8,573 bases of DNA from Prevotellaceae bacterium (lineage in GTDB: Bacteria; Bacteroidota; Bacteroidia; Bacteroidales; Paludibacteraceae), in the NCBI GenBank assembly GCA_031255055.1, contig JAIRTG010000121.1, positions 1 to 8,573 on the forward strand. Direction: 5' to 3'. A program made the position numbers and the translations under genes. The notes below the pieces were generated by a model that did not search any database, had not been told where the DNA came from, and worked only from the letters and a program-made list of their open reading frames with translations. Position 1 is the first letter of the stretch. The number at the start of each line of letters is the position of its first letter. Positions 1-5,315 of this stretch are shown here, piece by piece.

Positions 1-25
1 ATTAGGGGGAATACGTCATTCATTA

Positions 26-282
26 TTTAGTGATTAGTGATTAGTGTTTAGTGATTAAACATAGCGAACCGGCACTAATCACTAACCACTAATCACTAAT
101 CACTAACCACTAATCACTAACCACTAATCACTAACCACTAATCACTAACCACTAATCACTAACCACTAATCACTAACCACTAATCACTAATCACTAACCA
201 CTAATCACTAACCACTAATCACTAATCACTAATCACTAATCACTAACCACTAACCACTAATCACTAACCACTAACCACTAAG
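26..282. repeat. Heptanucleotide repeat element, long copy
   Basis: Four inverted heptamers (TTTAGTG, ATTAGTG, ATTAGTG, TTTAGTG; 26-53) are followed by ATTAAAC and a 12-bp core ATAGCGAACCGG (61-72). Then come 30 perfectly phased heptamers CACTAAT or CACTAAC (73-282), the last being CACTAAG. Only the seventh base varies. From 108 to 177 it alternates strictly T/C, giving five 14-bp dimers. The left heptamers can fold onto the first four right heptamers as a 28-bp stem with three mismatches, all at seventh-base positions. The period of 7 puts TAA or TAG in every reading frame on both strands, so the stretch cannot code. The first base of the core to the end of the array is also bounded by ATAGCG (61-66) and its complement CGCTAT (283-288). 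A second copy lies at 5199-5287 in opposite orientation. Function is unknown; no transposase is nearby. Confidence 0.93.
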
Positions 283-327
283 CGCTATCTCGAACGTTGC
301 TTTTTTGTTTTAATAACAAGGCTTATT

Positions 328-357
328 TTTGATTACGGGTGCAAAAACTTACTTTTG
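328..357 (+). promoter_or_regulatory. Bacteroides-type promoter for lptB
   Basis: A -33 element TTTG (328-331) and an exact -7 element TAnnTTTG (350-357, TACTTTTG) are separated by 18 bp, close to the spacing known for the Bacteroidota primary sigma factor. Transcription should begin a few bases after 357, leaving a short leader before the ATG at 379. The promoter starts 46 bp after the heptamer array ends, so copy-number change in the array would not alter the promoter spacing itself. Confidence 0.75.
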
Positions 358-378
358 TGCTTTTTAATTCGTCATATT

Positions 379-1134
379 ATGATAAACGAAAACATGGTGC
401 TTCGCACCGAACATCTTTATAAGAAATACGGTAAGCGGACGGTAGTCAGCGACGTCTCTATCGACGTCATGCAAGGCGAAATCGTAGGCCTGCTCGGACC
501 AAACGGCGCCGGCAAAACAACCACTTTCTATATGACGACAGGATTGGTGACGCCTAATTCGGGAAAAATATTTCTGAACGATAAAGACATCACCGGATAT
601 CCCGTCTACCGGAGAGCACAAAACGGCGTCGGATACCTGGCGCAGGAAGCTTCCGTTTTCAGAAAAATGACGGTGGAGGATAATATCAAAGCAGTGCTCG
701 AAATGACCAAGTTCCCAAAAGAATACCAAAAAGAAAAACTTGAAACGCTTATCGCCGAGTTTAATCTGGAACACGTCCGTAAAAATATCGGCGACCGTTT
801 GTCGGGAGGCGAACGACGCCGTACCGAAATTGCCCGCTGTCTGGCCATCGAACCACGCTTCATCATGCTCGACGAACCGTTTGCCGGCGTAGACCCGATT
901 GCCGTACAGGATATTCAAGACATCGTGTGGAAACTGAAAGATAAAAACATCGGCATCCTGATAACCGACCATAATGTGGACGAAACCCTGATGATTACCG
1001 ACAGAGCATACCTGCTCTTTGAAGGAAAAATCCTTTTTCAGGGAACTTCGCAGGAATTGGCCGATAACCCCATTGTACGCGAAAAATATCTCGGTCGGGA
1101 TTTTGAACTGAAGAAAAAAACACGCATCGACTGA
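379..1134 (+). CDS. lptB: LPS export ABC transporter ATP-binding protein LptB
   Basis: This is the ATPase that powers extraction of lipopolysaccharide from the inner membrane by LptB2FG and its passage along the Lpt bridge to the outer membrane. It is cytoplasmic and membrane-associated. With the ATG at 379 it has 251 residues, normal for the family. Walker A GPNGAGKT lies at residues 40-47, the Q-loop Q at 89 (YLAQEAS), the signature LSGGE at 141-145, Walker B FIMLDE at 161-166 and the switch histidine at 198 (TDHN). The family-typical GERRRTEIARCLA and DEPFAGVDP strings separate it from generic ABC ATPases. The frame also opens with a TTG at 355, but that codon lies inside the -7 promoter box, so it cannot be the start. 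ATG 379 or ATG 394 (MVLRTEH) are the real candidates. lptF, lptG and lptC are not in the window. A 113-bp gap separates it from the next gene. Confidence 0.93.
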   Translation: MINENMVLRTEHLYKKYGKRTVVSDVSIDVMQGEIVGLLGPNGAGKTTTFYMTTGLVTPNSGKIFLNDKDITGYPVYRRAQNGVGYLAQEASVFRKMTVEDNIKAVLEMTKFPKEYQKEKLETLIAEFNLEHVRKNIGDRLSGGERRRTEIARCLAIEPRFIMLDEPFAGVDPIAVQDIQDIVWKLKDKNIGILITDHNVDETLMITDRAYLLFEGKILFQGTSQELADNPIVREKYLGRDFELKKKTRID

Positions 1135-1199
1135 TAAATGAAACGTCGACCACCCGACCGTAACTCCGGCAACAAGAAATAAAAATGATGCGTTCCCAC

Positions 1200-1231
1200 C
1201 CGTTATACCGTTACACCGTTACACCGTTATA
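1200..1231. repeat. Four tandem octamers CCGTTAYA
   Basis: CCGTTATA, CCGTTACA, CCGTTACA and CCGTTATA occur back to back in the 113-bp gap between lptB and the acetyltransferase gene. The rest of the gap (1135-1199) shows no gene, no TAnnTTTG box and no clear terminator hairpin. The repeat ends 16 bp before the downstream ATG, so it would lie in the leader if the genes are co-transcribed. Its role is unknown. Confidence 0.85.
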
Positions 1232-1247
1232 AATCCACCTCCTTAAA

Positions 1248-1802
1248 ATGATAAATATAGAAACCGAAATGATTGTTGATACGAATATCCGACTGGAAGA
1301 AATTGATTTAAAGCATATCGATGATATTTTTAATACGATTGATAAGCAACGTGAGTATCTGAGCGAATGGTTACCGTTTGTCCCCACCATCGCAACACGA
1401 AACGATACGGAGAAATTTGTAAATTATCAGCTCTGCATGAAATATATACATTTGACCTACATTGTCTATTTTCAGAATGAATTTGCGGGACTAATCGGAT
1501 TAAAAGACATCAACAGCAACGACGATAAAACTGAAATCGGATACTGGCTTTCAGAACACCTGCAGGGTAGAGGCATTATCACCAAAAGTTGTCGGACGTT
1601 GATAAAATACGCCTTCGAACAGCTATATATGAATCGTATCCAGATACGGGTGGCGGTTGGAAACGAAAAGAGCGTCAGGGTGGCCAGACGACTGAATTTT
1701 ATAGAAGAAGGCATCGAGCGGGCCGGCGAACGTTACGGAAACATCTATTTTGACCTTCACGTGTTTAGCCTCCTCAGAAACGACATCCAGCCGACCGATT
1801 AA
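1248..1802 (+). CDS. GNAT-family N-acetyltransferase (RimJ/RimL/YdaF type)
   Basis: This is a predicted acetyl-CoA-dependent N-acetyltransferase of 184 residues, the usual single-domain GNAT size. The N-terminal stretch (residues 15-45, IRLEEIDLKHID...EYLSEWLPF) is typical of the RimJ/RimL and YdaF branch, whose known members acetylate ribosomal protein N-termini. Motif A follows strand 4 (EIGYWL, 96-101) and contains the pyrophosphate-binding QGRGI at 106-110. Motif B is GNEKSVRVARRLNF at 138-151, with the Asn (139) usually involved in catalysis or CoA positioning. The substrate cannot be told from sequence: ribosomal protein, another protein N-terminus, polyamine or antibiotic are all open. 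An ATG at 1269 (MIVDTN) is a plausible alternative start and fits the family's usual beginning slightly better. No Shine-Dalgarno sequence is evident, as is usual for this phylum. The stop codon is 18 bp before the rnz ATG, suggesting co-transcription. Confidence 0.87.
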   Translation: MINIETEMIVDTNIRLEEIDLKHIDDIFNTIDKQREYLSEWLPFVPTIATRNDTEKFVNYQLCMKYIHLTYIVYFQNEFAGLIGLKDINSNDDKTEIGYWLSEHLQGRGIITKSCRTLIKYAFEQLYMNRIQIRVAVGNEKSVRVARRLNFIEEGIERAGERYGNIYFDLHVFSLLRNDIQPTD

Positions 1803-1820
1803 ACGATATTGAATCAATAC

Positions 1821-2735
1821 ATGGAGCAGGTAAAATTGACAATATTAGGTTCAGGTTCGGCGCTGCCTTCGGGCAACAGCTTTCCATGCTCACAGATACT
1901 GGAATGGAGAAATAAACAGTTTATGATCGACTGCGGAGAAGGCGCTCAGATAAGAATACGTCAAGCGGCCGTAAAATCGAACCGGTTGGGACATATCTTT
2001 ATCTCCCACTTGCACGGCGACCATTGTTTCGGACTGATCGGACTCATCTCCTCTTTCGGCATGTTGAACAGAACCGCCGATTTGTATATCCATTCGCACG
2101 GCGACCTGAAAAAATTGATGCAAAAACAACTGGATTATTTTTGTACCGAACTTCCGTTCAACATCTACTTTGAACCGTTTCACCCGAAAAAAAACGAGAC
2201 CATCTACGAAGACCGTACCATCAGCGTATCGACCATTCCGCTGAAACACAGAGTACCCACCGCCGGTTTTTTGTTCCGTGAAAAACAAAAAGACAGGCAT
2301 ATAAAACGCGATATGATCGATTTTTACGAAATACCCGTATGGAAAATTCCGAAAATCAAACAAGGCGCAGACTTTGAAACAGCTTCGGGCGAAATCATCC
2401 CCAACCGGTTGCTGACAACTCCGCCCGACCCTGCCAAAAGCTACGCATACTGCTCGGATACGATGTATTTCGAAAAAATAATACCGATAATCCAAGACGT
2501 AGACTGCCTCTATCACGAGGCCACTTTTGCAAGCACCGAAGCAGTCAGGGCGCAAAAAACCATGCACTCAACCGCCGGACAGGCAGGAAAAATAGCCCGT
2601 AAAGCGAATGTCAAAAAACTGATCATCGGTCACTGTTCGGCACGCTACAAAACACATCAACAACTGCTGACAGAGGCAACAAACGAATTTGAAAACACGG
2701 CACTGGCCGAAGACATGAAATCTTTCTATTTCTAA
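1821..2735 (+). CDS. rnz: Ribonuclease Z (short form tRNase Z)
   Basis: This zinc-dependent endonuclease cuts the 3' trailer from tRNA precursors, and acts in the cytoplasm. At 304 residues it matches the short bacterial form of the metallo-beta-lactamase fold. The GSGSALP start (residues 8-14) is the conserved first strand. The zinc motif HLHGDH is at 63-68. Further ligands are predicted at His143 (PLKHR), Asp213 (CSDT) and His271 (GHCSARY). His232 in YHEATF and His249 in HSTAGQAG match the catalytic and PxKxN/HST-region residues of the family. I chose ATG 1821 (MEQVKLTILGSGSA) over an in-frame TTG at 1809, because it is the commoner start codon and leaves the usual short lead into the first strand. 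The preceding gene ends 18 bp upstream. Many tRNA genes in this phylum lack an encoded CCA, including the one at 4689-4762, which makes 3' trimming by this enzyme necessary before CCA addition. Confidence 0.95.
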   Translation: MEQVKLTILGSGSALPSGNSFPCSQILEWRNKQFMIDCGEGAQIRIRQAAVKSNRLGHIFISHLHGDHCFGLIGLISSFGMLNRTADLYIHSHGDLKKLMQKQLDYFCTELPFNIYFEPFHPKKNETIYEDRTISVSTIPLKHRVPTAGFLFREKQKDRHIKRDMIDFYEIPVWKIPKIKQGADFETASGEIIPNRLLTTPPDPAKSYAYCSDTMYFEKIIPIIQDVDCLYHEATFASTEAVRAQKTMHSTAGQAGKIARKANVKKLIIGHCSARYKTHQQLLTEATNEFENTALAEDMKSFYF

Positions 2736-2756
2736 CCCGATTAAAATAACCGACGA

Positions 2757-3632
2757 ATGAAAATCGCAATTTTCGGCAATACACACAAACACGAAGTACA
2801 GGCGCTGATTGATCTGCTGACAGACTTTTTTTCGGACAGAGATGTTCATCTGCTATTTGAAAAAAAACTATATCCGCAGGCGCTTCAAAGCGACAAGTTT
2901 AACGAAAAATCGGTTCATCCGATCGAAAGCGCCGATTTTGAGGCCGATTTTGCGTTCAGCATCGGCGGCGACGGCACATTTCTCCACACAGCGATGAATG
3001 TCGGAAACAAAGCGATTCCGATACTCGGCATAAACATGGGACATTTGGGCTTTCTGGCCGATGTAGCCGAAAACGACGTCAAAGCGGCGCTGAATGCCCT
3101 GCTGAATGGAAATTATGTCCTGGAAGACCGCACGCTATTGCACGTTGAAGCAGGCGATGAGACCGTTGAACTGAAAATGCCGAACGCTTTGAACGACGTT
3201 GTCGTACTGAAAAAAGACAGTTCGTCGATGATAAGCATCGATCTATCGGTCAACGGCGAATTTGTACACACCTACCAATCCGACGGTTTGATAATCGCCA
3301 CCCCGACAGGTTCCACCGCCTATTCGATGAGCGTCGGCGGCCCCCTGGTCATACCCTGCGCCAAAAGTTTTATCCTTTCCCCCGTCGCCTCCCACAGTTT
3401 GAGCGTTCGTCCGCTGATTGTGCCCGATGACTGGGAAATAGAACTGTCGATAAGTTCGCGCAGCCATTCTTTTCTGATTGCGATTGACGGCAGATCGAAC
3501 ACATTGAATGAAAAAACAAAATTGAAAATCAAAAAAGCCGACTATACCATCAAGCTCATCAAGCAAAAAGGCTATACCTTTTTCGATACACTGAAAAATA
3601 AACTGCTGTGGGGTATCGACAAAAGAAGCTGA
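2757..3632 (+). CDS. nadK: NAD kinase
   Basis: It phosphorylates NAD+ to NADP+ using ATP or polyphosphate, the sole known route to NADP in most bacteria; it is cytoplasmic. At 291 residues it has the normal length. The glycine-rich GGDGT motif with the catalytic Asp (72) is at 70-74. NMGHLGFLAD (93-102) is the conserved strand-turn after it. The short NE/D motif appears as Asn146-Asp147 (ALNDVVV); many relatives have Glu here, and Asp is the accepted alternative. The NAD-binding motif TPTGSTAYS is at 182-190, followed by VGGPLVIP. The ATG at 2757 gives the expected first strand MKIAIFGNTH. It starts 21 bp after rnz and ends 48 bp before fmt, with no promoter-like box between, so it likely belongs to the same transcript. 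Confidence 0.95.
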   Translation: MKIAIFGNTHKHEVQALIDLLTDFFSDRDVHLLFEKKLYPQALQSDKFNEKSVHPIESADFEADFAFSIGGDGTFLHTAMNVGNKAIPILGINMGHLGFLADVAENDVKAALNALLNGNYVLEDRTLLHVEAGDETVELKMPNALNDVVVLKKDSSSMISIDLSVNGEFVHTYQSDGLIIATPTGSTAYSMSVGGPLVIPCAKSFILSPVASHSLSVRPLIVPDDWEIELSISSRSHSFLIAIDGRSNTLNEKTKLKIKKADYTIKLIKQKGYTFFDTLKNKLLWGIDKRS

Positions 3633-3680
3633 AGAAACGATTCATATCCTATTTTTAATTTAGAACAACACAGAGAAAAT

Positions 3681-4619
3681 ATGCGCATCATTTTTATGGG
3701 AACACCCGATTTTGCGGTACAGAGTTTGAAATCGCTGGTCGAAGGCGGCTACAACATAGTGACGGTCGTCACAATGCCCGACAAACCGGCAGGACGCGGG
3801 CACAAAATACAGTATTCGCCCGTGAAAAAGTATGCGATAGAAAAAAATCTGCCGCTGCTTCAGCCCGAAAAGCTAAAAGATGAAACATTTCTTGCCGAAT
3901 TGAAGGCGCTGAATGGCGATTTACAAATAGTTGTAGCCTTCCGCATGTTGCCGCAAGCAGTTTGGGCGATGCCAAAACACGGCACCTTTAATCTTCACGC
4001 ATCGCTTTTGCCGCACTACCGGGGAGCGGCGCCCATCAATTGGGCGATCATCAACGGAGAAAAAGAAACAGGCGTTACCACTTTCTTTCTCGCCCATGAG
4101 ATTGATACGGGCGAAATAATACTTCGGAAAAAAATCACGATTGCAGAAGACGACAACGCCGGAATTGTACACGATAAGTTGATGGACATAGGAGCGCAGC
4201 TTGTTGTCCGGACGGTCGATTTGATTGCACAAGGCAAAGCAGACACAACGAAACAATCGGAATACACAACCGAAAACACAGCGTTGAAATCCGCTCCCAA
4301 GATTTTCAAAGACACCTGCAAAATCGACTTTACAAAATCGGTAGAAGCCATCCACAACTTTGTGAGAGGTCTGTCTCCCTATCCTGCGGCGTGGACGGAA
4401 ATAACGTTTCCGCAATCCGGCGAAGCCGTTACGCTGAAAGTATATGAAACCGAAAAAGAAATACAACCGCACAACGAAGTTATCGGAACCGTATTCACAG
4501 ACAAAAAATCCATCAAAATCGCATCAAGCGACGGATTCGTTCTACTGAAATCAGTACAGTTAGCAGGCAAGAAGCGCATGTCCGTCGAAGAGTTGCTGAG
4601 AGGATTGAGAAGATTTTGA
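3681..4619 (+). CDS. fmt: Methionyl-tRNA formyltransferase
   Basis: It transfers a formyl group from 10-formyl-tetrahydrofolate to Met-tRNAfMet, preparing the initiator tRNA. At 312 residues it has the usual length. The N-terminal Rossmann-type domain begins MRIIFMGTPDFAV. A DKPAGRG loop at 34-40 is the region that contacts the tRNA acceptor end. Catalytic Asn104 and His106 sit in FNLHASLLPHYRG (103-115), and Asp142 in HEIDTGEI. The C-terminal OB-fold-like tRNA-binding domain covers about residues 205-312 (LSPYPAAWT, then a terminal LLRGLRRF helix). The peptide deformylase gene, a common partner elsewhere, is not next to it. It is the last gene of the same-strand cluster; the 69 bp after its stop hold a separate tRNA promoter rather than an obvious terminator. 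Confidence 0.96.
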   Translation: MRIIFMGTPDFAVQSLKSLVEGGYNIVTVVTMPDKPAGRGHKIQYSPVKKYAIEKNLPLLQPEKLKDETFLAELKALNGDLQIVVAFRMLPQAVWAMPKHGTFNLHASLLPHYRGAAPINWAIINGEKETGVTTFFLAHEIDTGEIILRKKITIAEDDNAGIVHDKLMDIGAQLVVRTVDLIAQGKADTTKQSEYTTENTALKSAPKIFKDTCKIDFTKSVEAIHNFVRGLSPYPAAWTEITFPQSGEAVTLKVYETEKEIQPHNEVIGTVFTDKKSIKIASSDGFVLLKSVQLAGKKRMSVEELLRGLRRF

Positions 4620-4638
4620 CAATATTTTCTATTTTTAT

Positions 4639-4669
4639 TTTGTCGGTATCAGAATAAGTTGTACATTTG
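4639..4669 (+). promoter_or_regulatory. Bacteroides-type promoter for tRNA-Arg
   Basis: TTTG at 4639-4642, a 19-bp spacer and an exact TAnnTTTG box (TACATTTG, 4662-4669) fit the Bacteroidota primary promoter. The tRNA gene begins 19 bp after the box, so the transcript would carry a short 5' leader to be removed by RNase P. Confidence 0.82.
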
Positions 4670-4688
4670 CAATCGCTAATCAAAAGCA

Positions 4689-4762
4689 GGCTCCGTGGCT
4701 CAATTGAATAGAGCATCTGACTACGGATCAGAAGGTTACAGGTTTGAATCCTGTCGGAGTCA
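4689..4762 (+). tRNA. tRNA-Arg, anticodon ACG
   Basis: A complete cloverleaf of 74 nt can be drawn by hand. The acceptor stem is GGCTCCG (4689-4695) with CGGAGTC (4755-4761), one G-T pair. The D stem is GCTC/GAGC (4698-4701, 4711-4714). The anticodon stem is TCTGA/TCAGA around loop CTACGGA, with anticodon ACG at 4723-4725. The T stem is ACAGG/CCTGT around TTTGAAT. The discriminator base is A4762 and CCA is not encoded (CAG follows), so the tail must be added after transcription. A34 of an ACG anticodon is normally deaminated to inosine by TadA, which allows reading of CGU, CGC and CGA. The T loop has TTTGAAT where TTCGAAT or TTCAAAT is commoner. It has its own promoter and terminator and so is a stand-alone unit. 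Confidence 0.96.
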
Positions 4763-4766
4763 CAGC

Positions 4767-4802
4767 AGGCGTTTAAGAGTATTCTTAGACGCCTTTTTTT
4801 TT
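4767..4802 (+). terminator. Intrinsic terminator of tRNA-Arg
   Basis: An 11-bp stem GGCGTTTAAGA (4768-4778) and TCTTAGACGCC (4783-4793), with one G-T wobble and a GTAT loop, is followed by nine T residues (4794-4802). A further A4767-T4794 pair is possible. It begins five bases after the tRNA discriminator base. Confidence 0.93.
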
Positions 4803-4803
4803 A

Positions 4804-4953
4804 GTGTGCTATCAAGATGGCGAGATGAACGGACACCCATTATGGTACAGCCCAATTACAGGACGTCATTTCAAAATGGGATACCACAAAAGCCAAGAGG
4901 TAGCAAAGGGAACTTTAAAAAGCATTAGTAACGATTCAGGGGTTAAAGTTTAG
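4804..4953 (+). pseudogene. HicA-type toxin remnant, N-terminus missing
   Basis: The open frame gives about 49 residues from a GTG at 4804, or 42 from an ATG at 4825. Its sequence (GHPLWYSPITGRHF, then HKSQEVAKGTLKSI and an SGV tail) resembles the HicA mRNA-interferase fold as found in Bacteroidota: an HPxWYSPxTG strand pair, a His-containing turn and the GTLxSIxxxxG helix. The His in GHPLW would be the catalytic His of the usual GSH motif. Full HicA proteins have about 60-80 residues and begin with a helix of the KxxELIKLLKKxG type. That part, about 15 residues, is absent. The frame instead runs straight into the T-run of the tRNA terminator and meets a stop at 4786-4788, with no ATG upstream. 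Transcription from the tRNA promoter would mostly end before it. It is probably a non-functional relic. The family assignment rests on recalled motif patterns, not on a search. Confidence 0.62.
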
Positions 4954-4957
4954 CCCC
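4939..4957 (+). other. Hairpin across the hicA-remnant stop codon
   Basis: GGGGTTAA (4939-4946) pairs with TTAGCCCC (4950-4957; one G-T wobble) around a three-base loop AGT. It contains the TAG stop of the HicA-like frame and is followed by an A-rich stretch up to the HicB-like ATG at 4977. No T-run follows on either strand, so it does not look like an intrinsic terminator. It may affect translation or mRNA stability of the small downstream gene. Confidence 0.5.
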
Positions 4958-4976
4958 AAAATAAAAAAATAACATC

Positions 4977-5135
4977 ATGAATACAGTAAAAGCATTTATC
5001 GAAAGAGGGGATGACGGCAATTACAGTGTTTATATCGACTTGGACGATAAAACATTGAATTACGGAATACACGGCACAGGAAATACCGCAAAAGAGGCTG
5101 TTGCTGATTTCAATTCGGCATACGAAGCATGGTAG
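4977..5135 (+). CDS. Short HicB-like antitoxin N-terminal domain (possibly truncated)
   Basis: This 52-residue protein starts at the ATG at 4977 and ends with Trp-stop at 5133-5135. It reads MNTVKAFIERGDDGNYSVYI, then a short acidic turn, then GTGNTAKEAVADFNSAYEAW. The pattern of a strand with IERGxDGxYSxY, a second strand and a helix KxAxEAVxDFxxxYE is that of the HicB-like partial RNase-H-fold domain. In complete type II HicB antitoxins this domain precedes a DNA-binding region (helix-turn-helix or ribbon-helix-helix), giving about 65-140 residues. No such region follows here; translation past the stop gives only about eight charged residues before another stop. It lies 23 bp after the HicA-like frame, in the usual hicA-hicB order. 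It could be a degraded antitoxin or a free-standing HicB-domain protein. It has its own GC-rich terminator but no TAnnTTTG promoter that I can see. Confidence 0.7.
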   Translation: MNTVKAFIERGDDGNYSVYIDLDDKTLNYGIHGTGNTAKEAVADFNSAYEAW

Positions 5136-5161
5136 CCTCTTGAAGAAAGAGAAAGATAAGT

Positions 5162-5201
5162 AGGGTGGGGGGGAAGTCTCCCCCTCCTAATTATCTTTTT
5201 T
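5162..5201 (+). terminator. GC-rich intrinsic terminator after the HicB-like gene
   Basis: AGGG (5162-5165) and GGGGG (5167-5171) can pair with CCCCC (5180-5184) and TCCT (5185-5188), leaving T5166 bulged and an eight-base loop. TTATCTTTTTT follows (5191-5201). The end of the T-run is also the first heptamer of the second repeat element. Confidence 0.75.
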
Positions 5202-5287
5202 AGTGATTAGTGATTAGTGATTAGTGTTTAATGTTTAGTGCGGATTCGCTATGTTTAATCACTAAACACTAGTCGTTAAACACTCAT
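5199..5287. repeat. Heptanucleotide repeat element, short inverted copy
   Basis: Read on the minus strand this copy has the same plan as the element at 26-282: heptamers ending TTTAGTG, then ATTAAAC, a 12-bp core ATAGCGAATCCG (complement of 5241-5252) and CACTAAA-type heptamers. The complement of 5245-5266 matches 47-68 perfectly over 22 bp, so the two copies share heptamers, linker and most of the core. It has six plus-sense heptamers (5199-5240) against the long array of the other copy, and a degenerate right arm (CACTAAA, CACTAGT, CGTTAAA, CACTCAT; 5260-5287). It sits between two convergent genes, so its folded form could add to transcription termination from either side. Confidence 0.9.
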
Positions 5288-5315
5288 ATATTGTGCGCCG
5301 GTTTGACGGATATTC

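Noticed and set aside
73..282. CRISPR array
   Set aside because: The unit is 7 bp with no spacers, and no cas genes are visible.
3921..4472. 183-codon minus-strand frame within fmt
   Set aside because: It is antisense to a gene with all catalytic residues of Fmt, and its product has no recognisable motif.
4695..4928. 77-codon frame starting inside the tRNA-Arg gene
   Set aside because: It begins in the tRNA acceptor stem, crosses the terminator and runs out of frame through the HicA-like sequence; the tRNA fold and the HicA-like frame explain this DNA better.
4939..4976. Intrinsic terminator between the HicA-like and HicB-like genes
   Set aside because: The hairpin is good, but it is followed by A-rich rather than T-rich DNA, and no T-run lies on the minus-strand side either.
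26..5287. Composite transposon bounded by the two heptamer elements
   Set aside because: The inverted copies look like terminal repeats, but no transposase or integrase lies between them and the contents are mostly core housekeeping genes.
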